DNA of 64,000 nucleotides. Origin: an uncultured Eubacteriales bacterium (lineage in GTDB: Bacteria; Bacillota; Clostridia; Christensenellales; Aristaeellaceae). Location: assembly GCA_902781945.1 (NCBI GenBank), contig CACZLE010000007.1, forward strand, positions 1-64,000. Reading direction: 5' to 3'. Positions 18,338 through 27,442 of the stretch are shown here, piece after piece. A model generated the notes under the pieces. That model was not told the origin of the DNA, made no database searches, and saw only the letters and a program-made list of their open reading frames with translations. Each line of letters starts with the position of its first letter. The first letter of the stretch is position 1. Position numbers and translations under genes: made by a program.

Positions 18338-20155
18338 GTGAACAGCAAACTGACGCTGATTTCGCATGAAGCCGATATATGCGTGGTGGGAGGCGGCATC
18401 GGCGGCATGTTCTCCGCCATTTCCGCCGCCCGCAATGGCGCAAAGGTGGTTTTGATGCAGGATCGGCCCGTGCTGGGCGGCAACGCCAGCTCGGAGATCC
18501 GCATGTGGATCTCCGGCGCGGGTACCCGGGTGAGAGATTTGCAGGAAACCGGCCTGCTGGAAGAGCTGCTGCTGGACAATATGTACCGCAATCCCAAGCG
18601 CAATTTTTCCATCTGGGACAGCCTGCTCTATGAAAAGGTGCGCTTTGAGCCCAACATTGAGCTGCTGCTCAATTGCAGCTGCTGCGATGCCGAAACGGCG
18701 GGCAGCCGCATCGTTTCGGTGACAGGGTTCCAGCTGACCACCTACCAATGGCACCAGGTGCGGGCGAAGATTTTCATCGATTGCTCGGGGGACAGCATCC
18801 TGGCTCCCCTCAGCGGGGCGGAATTTCGCATGGGCCGGGAAAGCAAGGCGGAATTCAACGAGGAATTCGGTCTGGAGGAGGCGGACGGCCACACCATGGG
18901 CATGAGCATCCTGCTCCAGGCCCGGGAGACCGATCACCCCGTCTCCTATACCCCGCCCTCCTGGGCCTACACCTTCAAAACCGACGAGGAAATGAACTTC
19001 AAGCCCCACGACCTGTACCAGATCAACACCAACTTTTACTGGATCGAGCTGGGCGGCATGGAGGACAGCATCGGCGACACCGAAAAGGTGCGGGACGAGC
19101 TGCTCAAAATCGCCTTCGGCGTGTGGGATCATATGAAAAACCAGGGCGACCACGGGGCCGAAAACTGGGAGCTGGAATGGGTGGGCTTCCTGCCCGGCAA
19201 GCGGGAAAGCCGCCGGTACGTGGGCGACTATGTCCTCAACCAGAACGACGTGGAAAACCATCCCGTTTTCCCCGATACCGTGGCCTACGGCGGCTGGCAG
19301 ATCGACAATCATCTGCCCGGCGGCTTCCGCATGGGCGGCCATGCAGGCAGCCACCTGCAGAAGCGGCGGCTGTCCGAGCCCTACGGCATCCCCTACCGCT
19401 GTCTGTATTCCAGGAACATCGATAACCTGATGTTCGCGGGCCGCAACATCAGCACCACCCATCTGGGGCTGAGCACCAGCCGGGTCATGGGCACGGTGGG
19501 CGTGCTGGGCCAGGCGGCGGGCACGGCGGCGGCCATTGCCGTAAGGAACGGACTCACGCCCCGGGAGGCGGGGCAGCAGCGGATCGGGGAGATCCAGGCC
19601 CAGCTGATGGAGGACGACTGCTTCCTGCCCGGCTTCCGCCGCCAGATTCCCGAGGTGAGCAAAAACGCCGTCCTTACCTGCGATTACGGTGATTGCTCCG
19701 CCCTGCACAATGGCCTGGACCGCCGCATCTGGGGCAACGACAACGGATACTTCGGCAAGACCAACAACGCCATCACCTACACCTTCCGGGAGCCCACCCG
19801 CCTGCGCCAGTTCCGTCTGGTGGTGGACAGCGATCTGAACCGGGAATACGTGGAGGGCAACCCCGACGGACTCAACACCTCCTCCGTGCTGTTCTACCCC
19901 CGCAGCTACAACGGCACCACCTTCGGCTTCCCCCAATGCCTGCTCAAGTCCTTCCGCGTGGAGGCCCTGGACGCCGCAGGACAATGGCAGACCGTATACG
20001 AGACCCACGAAAACCACCAGCGGCTGGTGCGCCAGGCCATCGACGTGACCACCACGGCCATCCGCCTCATCCCCCTGTCAACATATCAAAGCGAAAGAAA
20101 ATGCACGGATTACGGCAGCTCCACCGCGCACATTTTCGCCTTTGATGTGAAATAA
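18338..20155 (+). CDS. FAD-dependent oxidoreductase (PF12831-like), long form 1
   Basis: A 605-residue flavoprotein. GTG 18338 is chosen because AAGAAAGG precedes it; ATG 18314 has no ribosome binding site. Features: a Rossmann dinucleotide motif VVGGGIGG (17-24), PVLGGNASSEIRMW (about 43-56), the second FAD-contact motif DCSGDSILA (about 147), the superfamily signature GKRESRRYVG (about 287) and the C-terminal FAD motif LMFAGRNIS (about 362). Residues about 470-605 form a beta-rich discoidin-like domain absent from the shorter paralogues. It is the first gene of an AraC-controlled operon with a sugar ABC importer, and it is the closest in-window relative of the gene at 25670-27424. A sugar or glycoside is the probable substrate (inference). 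No signal peptide. Confidence 0.88.
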   Translation: MNSKLTLISHEADICVVGGGIGGMFSAISAARNGAKVVLMQDRPVLGGNASSEIRMWISGAGTRVRDLQETGLLEELLLDNMYRNPKRNFSIWDSLLYEKVRFEPNIELLLNCSCCDAETAGSRIVSVTGFQLTTYQWHQVRAKIFIDCSGDSILAPLSGAEFRMGRESKAEFNEEFGLEEADGHTMGMSILLQARETDHPVSYTPPSWAYTFKTDEEMNFKPHDLYQINTNFYWIELGGMEDSIGDTEKVRDELLKIAFGVWDHMKNQGDHGAENWELEWVGFLPGKRESRRYVGDYVLNQNDVENHPVFPDTVAYGGWQIDNHLPGGFRMGGHAGSHLQKRRLSEPYGIPYRCLYSRNIDNLMFAGRNISTTHLGLSTSRVMGTVGVLGQAAGTAAAIAVRNGLTPREAGQQRIGEIQAQLMEDDCFLPGFRRQIPEVSKNAVLTCDYGDCSALHNGLDRRIWGNDNGYFGKTNNAITYTFREPTRLRQFRLVVDSDLNREYVEGNPDGLNTSSVLFYPRSYNGTTFGFPQCLLKSFRVEALDAAGQWQTVYETHENHQRLVRQAIDVTTTAIRLIPLSTYQSERKCTDYGSSTAHIFAFDVK

Positions 20156-20185
20156 GAACGTTACAAAAAACAAGGAGGTAACCCA

Positions 20186-21496
20186 ATGAAAAAGCTGACT
20201 GCCATCCTGCTGGCCCTCGTGATGCTGGCAAGCTGCGCCCTGGCCCTGGCCGAAGCGCCGAACACCGAACTGACGGGCGAGATCACCTTCTACACCGCCT
20301 TTGCCGGCGCCAACGGCACGGACGCCCTGATCGCCCAGTTCAACGAGCTCTACCCCAACGTGAAGGTCAACTACGAAGTGTACAAGAACAGCTCCGACGG
20401 CAACGTGGGCCTGGATACCGCCATCATCGCCGGCGGCCAGGTGGACGTGCTGCTGAGCTTCGGCGTGTCCAACACCGCCAAGCGCTGGCAGAACGGCCTG
20501 CTGATGGACCTGACTGACCGCCTGGCGGCGGATGGTCTGGACCTGGTGGAAAACTGGGGCACCGACGCCTATCAGTATGAGGGCCGCACCTATGTGTTCC
20601 CCTCCGGCGGCCTGTCCGTCTACGTGGCCATCAACCTGGACAAGTGGGAAGCTGCCGGTCTGGGCGAGCTGCCCACCGCCTGGACCTGGGATGAGTATCT
20701 GGCTGCCTGCGAAAAGCTGACTGAGCGGGACGCGGACGGCAAGGTGCTGGTCAACGGCGGCGGCGACTTCAACCAGATCGACTACTGGACCTACGCCGTC
20801 CGTCAGGCCAAGGGCAAGAACGTATTCTACAACGCCGAAGGTCTGAGCGACTTTGACAATCCCCTGTTTGCCCAGGCGCTGCATCACGAAGTGGACGCCG
20901 CGGCCTCCGGTATCTGGCACTCCAAGGCCGTGTACCAGTCCGACAGCACCCGCTCCCGCAACCTGTTCCTGCAGGGTGAAATCGCCACCACCATCGAATC
21001 CATCCTGACCCGCTATATCGTGGCCGGCGCCCCCACCTTCCGCATCGGCTATGCTCCCTATCCCACCTTTGAAAAGGATCAGACCAACTACATGGCGGGC
21101 AGCAACCCCAACTCCTTCATCGCCGTGGCCGCCAACACCCAGTCTCCCGACGCCGCCTATGCCTTCGCCAAGTTCGCCGCCACCTACGGCAACAAGTACA
21201 TGTATGCCGCCGGTCACGCCACCACCTGGACGGGCGTGAACCCCGACGAGGTGCTCTCCGTGGTGTTCGGCAGCGAGGAAGAGGCCGCCAAGTGGGTGGA
21301 TACCGAGAGCTTCATCCGCTGCGTGGTCGCCGCCGGCGAGCCTGCCTACTCCGAGGATTACATCGTGGCCTACACCGACATGCAGTTCCTGGTGGACGAA
21401 TATACCATGTATGTGCTCAACGGCGAAATGACCGTGGAAGACGCCCTGGCTGAAATGAAGCTGCTGGGCGACGAAGCCATCGAGGAAGCCCGCTGA
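20186..21496 (+). CDS. Carbohydrate ABC transporter substrate-binding protein
   Basis: A 436-residue extracellular solute-binding protein of family 1 (CUT1 type). The signal peptide ends in LASC (residues 14-17), which could be a lipobox, although an alternative type I site (ALA before EAP) follows. The mature part opens with GEITFYTAFAGANGTDALIAQ, typical of sugar-binding proteins, and has the PTAWTWDEYLAACEKLT segment near 165. ATG 20186 follows AAGGAGGTAACCC. It is the second gene of the operon; a stable hairpin separates it from the permease genes. The ligand is not readable from sequence. Confidence 0.93.
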   Translation: MKKLTAILLALVMLASCALALAEAPNTELTGEITFYTAFAGANGTDALIAQFNELYPNVKVNYEVYKNSSDGNVGLDTAIIAGGQVDVLLSFGVSNTAKRWQNGLLMDLTDRLAADGLDLVENWGTDAYQYEGRTYVFPSGGLSVYVAINLDKWEAAGLGELPTAWTWDEYLAACEKLTERDADGKVLVNGGGDFNQIDYWTYAVRQAKGKNVFYNAEGLSDFDNPLFAQALHHEVDAAASGIWHSKAVYQSDSTRSRNLFLQGEIATTIESILTRYIVAGAPTFRIGYAPYPTFEKDQTNYMAGSNPNSFIAVAANTQSPDAAYAFAKFAATYGNKYMYAAGHATTWTGVNPDEVLSVVFGSEEEAAKWVDTESFIRCVVAAGEPAYSEDYIVAYTDMQFLVDEYTMYVLNGEMTVEDALAEMKLLGDEAIEEAR

Positions 21497-21518
21497 CCGG
21501 AAACAAACCCTGAAATTT

Positions 21519-21550
21519 CGGGCGCATTGCGGCTTGCCGCAATGCGCCCG
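21519..21550 (+). promoter_or_regulatory. Stable intercistronic hairpin after the binding-protein gene
   Basis: A perfect 15-bp stem (CGGGCGCATTGCGGC / GCCGCAATGCGCCCG) with a TT loop and no T-run lies between the binding-protein stop and the first permease. It likely works as a partial terminator or 3'-end stabiliser that raises binding-protein mRNA over permease mRNA. Confidence 0.7.
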
Positions 21551-21569
21551 CCTCCATGGGGGAAGTACG

Positions 21570-22442
21570 ATGAATAAAAAGCATGAAGCCCTGGCCGGAT
21601 GGCTGTTCCTTCTGCCCGCGCTGACGATCTTCGCCGCGCTGGTGGTACTGCCCGTGATCATGTCTCTGCTCCTGTCCTTTACCGAGTGGAATTTTCTCTC
21701 GGGTGTCCAGGGCATCAGCTGGAAGGGCGCGGCCAACTTCACCCGTCTGTTCACCCGGGATCGAAAATTCATGCTGGCGCTGACCAACACGGTGTTCTAC
21801 GCCTTCACCACCGCGCCCATCAGCATCGCCATCGGCCTGCTGTTCGCCTTCATGCTCAACGACAAGGTGTACCTGCGCAAGGTGAACCGCATGTTCTTCT
21901 TCATCCCCTACATCTGCAGCATGGTGGCGCTGGCGGCGGTGTTCCGCTTCCTGTTCCGGGTGGACGGGCCCATCAACGCCGTGGCAGGCGCGCTGTTTGG
22001 CGCCGAGCCCGTTCCCTGGCTCAACCGCACCTCCCTCAACCGTATTCCCGTGGTGTGCGTCATGATCTATGCCGCCACCGGCTACAACCTGATCGTGTAC
22101 ATGGCGGCCCTGCAAAACGTGCCCCGGGAGCTGTATGAGGCCGCCATGGTGGATGGCGCGGGCCCCCTGCGCCGGTTCTTCCGCATCACCGTGCCGCTGA
22201 TCTCTCCCACCACTTTCTATCTGCTGGTGGTGCGCCTCATCGCCGCCTTCAAGGCCTTCTCCGCCCTGAACATCATGGGCGTGAGCAAAACGGCCCCCAG
22301 CCTGGTGACCGAGATCTACTCCAACGCCTTTGACTCCTACAAGTTTGGCTACGCCAGCGCCGAGGCCTGGGTGCTGGTGGCGGTGATCCTGGTGATCACC
22401 CTGATCCAGATGGTGGGCCAGAAAAAATGGGTGCATTACTGA
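21570..22442 (+). CDS. Sugar ABC transporter permease (MalF/UgpA type)
   Basis: A 290-residue integral membrane protein with about six helices and the EAA loop EAAMVDGAGPLRRFFRITVP near residue 190, which contacts the ATPase. ATG 21570 (MNKKHEALAG) follows GGGGAAG; an upstream ATG at 21534 would lie inside the hairpin. It is the first of two permeases for the importer whose binding protein is at 20186. No ATP-binding subunit is encoded in the operon, so a shared MsmX/MsmK-type ATPase encoded elsewhere is presumably used. Confidence 0.93.
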   Translation: MNKKHEALAGWLFLLPALTIFAALVVLPVIMSLLLSFTEWNFLSGVQGISWKGAANFTRLFTRDRKFMLALTNTVFYAFTTAPISIAIGLLFAFMLNDKVYLRKVNRMFFFIPYICSMVALAAVFRFLFRVDGPINAVAGALFGAEPVPWLNRTSLNRIPVVCVMIYAATGYNLIVYMAALQNVPRELYEAAMVDGAGPLRRFFRITVPLISPTTFYLLVVRLIAAFKAFSALNIMGVSKTAPSLVTEIYSNAFDSYKFGYASAEAWVLVAVILVITLIQMVGQKKWVHY

Positions 22443-22458
22443 GAGAGGAGGCAATGCC

Positions 22459-23289
22459 ATGAAACGCAAATCGATCTGGATCCGCGCCGTCAATACCCTT
22501 TGGGTCACGGCCATCGGCATCCTGTTTTTGATGCCGCTGCTGTGGATGCTGTCCTCCTCCCTGAAAACCGGGCCCGAAGTGTTCGCCGCCAACTTCCGTT
22601 GGATACCGGACAAGGTGCAATGGATCAACTATGCCCAGGTATGGACTCACGAGCGGGTGCCCTTCTGGCGGCTGTACGGCAATTCGCTGTTCATCGCCGT
22701 GGTGAGCACGGTGGGCGAATTGATCGTGGCCTCCATGGCCGGCTATTCCCTGGGCAAGATCGAGTTCAAGGGCCGCAACCTTGTGTTTATCGTCATGCTG
22801 GTCACCATGATGATCCCGGCTCAGGCCACCATCGTGCCGCGTTTTGTGATCTTCAAATCCATGGGTCTGTACAACAACATCTGGGCGCTGATCTTTCCCG
22901 CCTGGTTCAACGTGACCTCCATCTTCCTGCTGCGCACCTTCTATATGAGCCTGCCCGGCGATCTGATGGAGGCGGCCAAGATCGACGGGGCCAGCTATTT
23001 CCAGATCTGGCTGCGCATCATGATGCCCCTGACCAAGCCCGCCATGGTGACGGCGGCGGTGCTGGCCTTCATCAATTCCTGGAACGAGTACCTGAGCGCC
23101 CTGGTGTTCCTGCCCACGGCGGAAAATTACACCGTGTCCCAGGGCATCCAGTATTGGATGTCCATGTCCGATGACCATAACCTGATGATGACCGCGGCGG
23201 CCAGCGCCATCCTGCCCGTCATCGTGCTGTTTCTGTTTACCCAGCGGTATTTTGTGGAGAGCATCGCCACCACAGGCGTGAAGGGATAA
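22459..23289 (+). CDS. Sugar ABC transporter permease (MalG/UgpE type)
   Basis: A 276-residue membrane protein with six predicted helices and the EAA loop EAAKIDGASYFQIWLRIMMP near residue 174, ending with the MalG-like QRYFVESIATTGVKG. ATG 22459 follows GAGAGGAGG. It is the partner of the upstream permease, 16 bases away. The gene downstream starts 4 bases after its stop, so the operon continues. Confidence 0.93.
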   Translation: MKRKSIWIRAVNTLWVTAIGILFLMPLLWMLSSSLKTGPEVFAANFRWIPDKVQWINYAQVWTHERVPFWRLYGNSLFIAVVSTVGELIVASMAGYSLGKIEFKGRNLVFIVMLVTMMIPAQATIVPRFVIFKSMGLYNNIWALIFPAWFNVTSIFLLRTFYMSLPGDLMEAAKIDGASYFQIWLRIMMPLTKPAMVTAAVLAFINSWNEYLSALVFLPTAENYTVSQGIQYWMSMSDDHNLMMTAAASAILPVIVLFLFTQRYFVESIATTGVKG

Positions 23290-23293
23290 AACA

Positions 23294-23995
23294 ATGGATG
23301 TACGATTGATCGCCCACCGGGGCTATGCCATTCATGCGCCGCAGAACAGCGCCGAGGCCTTTGAGGCGGCGGGCAGGCTGGGCTTCTGGGCCATAGAGAC
23401 CGACGTGCGCCGAACCCTGGACGGGGTGCTGGTATGCTGCCATGACGCCACGGTGGACAGCATGTTCTGCGGCAGCGGGGAGATCAGCGCCCTGCCCTGG
23501 GACGCGCTGCGGCGCCTGACCTTCCGGGAGGACAAGAAAAACGGCAGCGTCCGCAAGGAGGGCATGCCGCTGTTCCGTACCTATTTGTCCATTTGCAAGG
23601 CCCATGGCGCCCTGCCCTTCATTGAGCTGAAAACCATGGACACGGAGGCCGTGCTGGCCGAAGCCCGGCAGTTTTTTGACGATGGCGAGCTGGTGATCTC
23701 CAGCTCCCGTATGGAACACCTGCGCATGGCCCGCCGCTTATCTCCCGCCGTGTTTCTGCATCATATTTTCTCAGACGAGGCCTCCATCCGGGAGCTGGCG
23801 GGCATGGGGCCCGCAGGCTGCTCCCTGAATCAGCCCGATCTGAACGCCTTTGATCCCGCCTGGGTGGGGCGTGTCCATGCTTGCGGGCTGCAATTGTGCC
23901 TGCGTGCCGGGGATACCCCCGACGCCGTGCGGCGCATGGTCGCCCTGGGGCTGGATTACGTGCCCACCAATTGCGTTTATCCGGCGCTGGTGTAA
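23294..23995 (+). CDS. Glycerophosphodiester phosphodiesterase family protein
   Basis: A 233-residue GDPD TIM-barrel enzyme. The opening LIAHRGYAIHAPQNSAEAF and the IETDVRRTLDGVLVCCHD segment (about 37-55) supply the metal and catalytic His/Glu/Asp residues; IELKTMD near 111 is the third conserved element. It hydrolyses glycerophosphodiesters to glycerol 3-phosphate and an alcohol. It is the last gene of the AraC-linked operon, 4 bases after the second permease, which could mean that the imported solute carries a glycerophosphoryl group (inference). A terminator follows at once. Confidence 0.88.
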   Translation: MDVRLIAHRGYAIHAPQNSAEAFEAAGRLGFWAIETDVRRTLDGVLVCCHDATVDSMFCGSGEISALPWDALRRLTFREDKKNGSVRKEGMPLFRTYLSICKAHGALPFIELKTMDTEAVLAEARQFFDDGELVISSSRMEHLRMARRLSPAVFLHHIFSDEASIRELAGMGPAGCSLNQPDLNAFDPAWVGRVHACGLQLCLRAGDTPDAVRRMVALGLDYVPTNCVYPALV

Positions 23996-24004
23996 CAGCA
24001 AAAC

Positions 24005-24043
24005 AAAAAGGGGTGCGCGCTTTGAAGGCGCGTGCCCCTTTTT
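24005..24043. terminator. Bidirectional terminator between convergent operons
   Basis: A 16-bp near-perfect stem, AAAAAGGGGTGCGCGC paired with GCGCGTGCCCCTTTTT, has A- and T-runs at its base and so works on both strands. It ends the operon of 18338-23995 and the minus-strand operon ending at 24052. Confidence 0.9.
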
Positions 24044-24051
24044 GGGTCCAA

Positions 24052-25677
24052 TCAGATCTTCAGCCGTTCCATTACGTCATTTCCGCCCCGGCCAAAGTAA
24101 TCCGACAGCGCTTTGTATTCCCGGTAGAGCGCGTCATACACCGCGCCCGCCGCGGGATCTGGGGTATACCGGATAAAGTCCCGGCAGTGCATGGCGTCCA
24201 CGGCGGCAAAGATATCCGAAAAGCCCGTGGCGTGCCCTGCCGCAGCGGCGGCGTAGATGGCCGCACCCAATGCAGGGGCTTGCCTGCAGCGGCTGACGCG
24301 CAGGGGCTTGCCCAGCACGTCGGCGTAGATCTGCATCATCAGGGGATTTTTGCCGGCGATGCCGCCGCAGGCGGTAAGGCTCTGCACCCGAACCCCGGCC
24401 TGCTCATAGGCCTCCAGGATGGCCCTGGCTCCGAAGGCGGTGGCCTCCAGCAGCGCCCGGAAGATATGCTCCGGGCGGGTTTGCAGCGTCAGTCCCAGCA
24501 TCAGGCCGGACAGACGGCTGTTGGCCAGGGGCGATTTGTTGCCGTTGAACCAGTCCAGGGCCAGCAGCCCCGTCTCCCCGGGGGCCAGGCCCGCGGCCAG
24601 CTGGCTCAGATAGGCCTGGGGCGTCAGCCCCGCTTCCCGGGCTGCCCGGGCGTAATCCTCCGGCAGCCCGTTGTCCGCGAACCATTGGAAGCAATCTCCC
24701 ACGCTGGCCTGTCCCGAGGCATAGCCCCACAGGCCCGGATAATAGGTATCCGGCAGGCAGGCCGTAACGCCCTGCACCGGGCGTCGTTCGCTGTTTAACA
24801 GCATAAAGGCCGTGGAGGTGCCGATCACCAGCATGGCCTGGCCCGGCGCGCAGATCCCCAGGGCTGCCATGGGCGTGTAGCCGTCCATCTGGGCCGGGGT
24901 CACGGCGATGCCGGGCCGCAGGCCCAGGCGCCGTGCCATGGGCGCGCACAGCGTCCCCGCCAAGGTGCCGGGGGCCAGAGGCGTGACGCCCCAGCGATCC
25001 GCCAGGCAGCGCCGGGGCAGATCGCCCAATACGCCTGCGTAGCCTGCCTTGCTCCACAGCGCCTTGGCGGCGGCCATGGAAGCGCTGATCACCGGCTTGC
25101 CCGCCAGCAGCGAAACGATGTAATCCCCGGCCTCCACAAAGGCGTCCGCCGCGTCGAACACGGCGCGGTCCTCCTCATATACCTGCAATACCTTGGCCGC
25201 CAGGCACTCCGGCGAAATGCGTCCGCCGTACAGGGCCAGATCGACGCCCTGCTCCCGGCAAAGGGCCGTGAGGCGCTCCGCCTGAGCCGCCGCGCCGTGA
25301 TGCTTCCACAGCTTGCACCAGGCGTGGGGCTGCCCCGCAAAGGCCGCATCCAGGCACAGAGGCCGAAAAGCGGCGTCCACCGGGAGCACCGTGCTGGCGG
25401 TGAAATCCACGCCGATGCCCGCCACCTGCTCCGGGGATACGCCGCTTTGTTTCAATAAAGCAGGCACCACCGTTTCCAGCGCCTGCACATAGTCCGCGGG
25501 ATGCTGCAAATACCATCTGCCTGTCAGCTTCGTGCCATCCGGCAGGGCATGCTCCAGGATCCCATGCGGATAGGCCAATTCCGCCTCCGCCGCCACGCTG
25601 CCGTCCAGGGCGGCCAGCACGCCCCGGCAGCTCAGGGAGCCGTAATCCAACCCGATGGTATAAAGCGTGTCACTCAT
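24052..25677 (-). CDS. araB: FGGY-family carbohydrate kinase, ribulokinase-like
   Basis: A 541-residue FGGY kinase whose closest recognised pattern is L-ribulokinase AraB: TIGLDYGSLSCRGV at the N-terminus, AGIGVDFTASTVLPVD near 85-100, PHAWCKLWKHH near 115-125, and GGIAGKNPLMMQIYADVLGK near 440. Such enzymes phosphorylate ketopentoses or pentitols with ATP. It is the last gene of a minus-strand operon whose upstream gene encodes a flavoprotein, with an 8-base overlap. No araA or araD is in the window, so the ketose may be made by the flavoprotein instead (inference). The symbol is given by family resemblance only; substrate specificity is open. Confidence 0.8.
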   Translation of the reverse strand: MSDTLYTIGLDYGSLSCRGVLAALDGSVAAEAELAYPHGILEHALPDGTKLTGRWYLQHPADYVQALETVVPALLKQSGVSPEQVAGIGVDFTASTVLPVDAAFRPLCLDAAFAGQPHAWCKLWKHHGAAAQAERLTALCREQGVDLALYGGRISPECLAAKVLQVYEEDRAVFDAADAFVEAGDYIVSLLAGKPVISASMAAAKALWSKAGYAGVLGDLPRRCLADRWGVTPLAPGTLAGTLCAPMARRLGLRPGIAVTPAQMDGYTPMAALGICAPGQAMLVIGTSTAFMLLNSERRPVQGVTACLPDTYYPGLWGYASGQASVGDCFQWFADNGLPEDYARAAREAGLTPQAYLSQLAAGLAPGETGLLALDWFNGNKSPLANSRLSGLMLGLTLQTRPEHIFRALLEATAFGARAILEAYEQAGVRVQSLTACGGIAGKNPLMMQIYADVLGKPLRVSRCRQAPALGAAIYAAAAAGHATGFSDIFAAVDAMHCRDFIRYTPDPAAGAVYDALYREYKALSDYFGRGGNDVMERLKI

Positions 25678-27424
25678 GCATGGCCTCCCGGGCCGCGTCC
25701 ACGCTGAACAGGCCCACGTCGCCGCCGCCCCAGGCCGTCAGATCGGACAAAACCACCTGCCGGGCCTCCGCGGGCAGCGGGATCAAGAGCAGGGCGCGGC
25801 GATTGTTCTCCACCCGGAACACGGCATCCCCCGCCGTCACGGTGCAGCTTTTCAGCAGCCGGGCAGGCATGGAGACCCGGGCCTCGGGCCAATCCACGTG
25901 GGTGCGCATGGCAAATTTCTGGTAGCGGCTGTCGGCGGAAATGCTCTCCCGGGAGAAGTCGGGGTCCAGGGCCAGCCGCAGGGCGGAAACGGGGCCATGG
26001 AGCGTCAGCGTCAGGCTCCCGCCGCCGGGCAGAACGACGCAGTTGGCGTCCTCGCCATGGGGGCGCTCCCAGCCGTTTTCCAATATGGCGCGGTCTGCTT
26101 CGCCGATTTCCGCCGTCACCCGCCCGGTTTGCTGCCGCAGATGGCCGGGAATGAAGCAGCCGTCCTCCAGCAGCATCTGCTGCAATTCCGCCATGTGCCG
26201 CGCCGTCACCTCGGCGGGCAGGCAGCCGTGCCGCAGGGCTACCGCCGCGCCCGTGCCCGCCGCCTGCCCCATCACGGCGCAGGTGGCCATCACCCGGGTG
26301 GAGGACAGGGCCATGTGGGTGGCGCTGATGTTGCGGCCCGCGAACAGCAGGTTGGGCACGTTGTCCGAATACAGGCAGCGAAAGGGGATCTGGTACGGGG
26401 TCGCGGGGGTGATGTGCTTGGAGGAATAGCCCATATAGCGCAGGCCCTGAGGGCTGTGGTTGTCCATGGTCCAGCCGCCGAAGGCCACCGCGTCCGGGAA
26501 GGTGTGCCCCTCCTCCAGATCCCGCTGGTTCAGGATATAGGGCCCCACGCAGCGGCGGCTTTCCCGCTTGCCGGGCAGGAAGCCCACCCATTCCAGCTCC
26601 CAGTTTTCCATGCCGTGGTCACCCCGGTTTTTGAGGTGATCCCACACGCCGTAGGCCACCCGCAGCAGCTCCTCGTTGATCTGCTGGGCGTCGCGGAGGG
26701 TGTCCATTTCGCCGCCCAGCTCGATCCACCAGAAGTTGATGCCCGATTCCGGTACGTCGTGCTTTTTGAGGTACATGCTTTCGTCGTCGGGATAGACATA
26801 AGCCCATTCCGGCGGCGTGAAGGGACAGGGATGATCCGTTTTGCGGGCCTCGATGAGGCAGCTGGAGCCCATGGTGCATGCGTCCGCCGTCTCCGGCGCG
26901 GCGTACTCGTCAAATTCCGCCTGGCCTTCCCGGCCCACCCGATAGCGGGCCCCGGAAAGCTCCGCCAGGATGCTGTCGCCGGAGCAATCCATGAAAAGCT
27001 CCGCCCGCACGGTATGGAAGGTGTAGCTGTTCAGCTGCCAGCCGGTGACGGAGACGATGCGCTCGCCCTCCTTTTCGCAGCCCAGGCAGGTGGTATTCAG
27101 CAGCAGCGTCAGGTTTTTTTCCTCCCGCGCCAGCTGATACAGCACCGAATCCCAGATGGAATAATTCATGGTGGGATTGCGGTAGATGTTCTCCAGCTCC
27201 GCCTCCTGTAATAGGCCCGTTTCCCTGTTTTCCTTGCCGTGGGAGCCCCGCACCCACATGCGGATTTCGCTGGAAGCGTTGCCTCCCAGCATGGGACGGT
27301 CCTGCATGAGCAGCACCCTTGTCCCGTGCCGCGCGGCGGATACCGCCGCGAACAGGCCCGCCAGGCCGCCGCCCACCACGCAAAGCTGCACGTCGTAACG
27401 CCGTGTTTCCTTGGCTGTCAGCAT
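25670..27424 (-). CDS. FAD-dependent oxidoreductase (PF12831-like), long form 2
   Basis: A 584-residue flavoprotein, similar along its length to the 18338 gene. Motifs: VVGGGLAG (about 16-23), PMLGGNASSEIRMW (about 43-56), the SIWDSVLYQL segment near 94, DCSGDSILAELSGARY near 147, GKRESRRCVG near 288 and LLFAGRNIS near 362. The C-terminal beta-rich domain (from about 470) is shorter than in its relative. It lies 18 bases downstream of a permease gene and overlaps the kinase gene by 8 bases, so it belongs to the binding protein-permease-permease-flavoprotein-kinase operon. A role in oxidising the imported sugar before phosphorylation is inferred. Confidence 0.87.
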   Translation of the reverse strand: MLTAKETRRYDVQLCVVGGGLAGLFAAVSAARHGTRVLLMQDRPMLGGNASSEIRMWVRGSHGKENRETGLLQEAELENIYRNPTMNYSIWDSVLYQLAREEKNLTLLLNTTCLGCEKEGERIVSVTGWQLNSYTFHTVRAELFMDCSGDSILAELSGARYRVGREGQAEFDEYAAPETADACTMGSSCLIEARKTDHPCPFTPPEWAYVYPDDESMYLKKHDVPESGINFWWIELGGEMDTLRDAQQINEELLRVAYGVWDHLKNRGDHGMENWELEWVGFLPGKRESRRCVGPYILNQRDLEEGHTFPDAVAFGGWTMDNHSPQGLRYMGYSSKHITPATPYQIPFRCLYSDNVPNLLFAGRNISATHMALSSTRVMATCAVMGQAAGTGAAVALRHGCLPAEVTARHMAELQQMLLEDGCFIPGHLRQQTGRVTAEIGEADRAILENGWERPHGEDANCVVLPGGGSLTLTLHGPVSALRLALDPDFSRESISADSRYQKFAMRTHVDWPEARVSMPARLLKSCTVTAGDAVFRVENNRRALLLIPLPAEARQVVLSDLTAWGGGDVGLFSVDAAREAMHE

Positions 27425-27442
27425 AGATAACGCTCCTATCTT

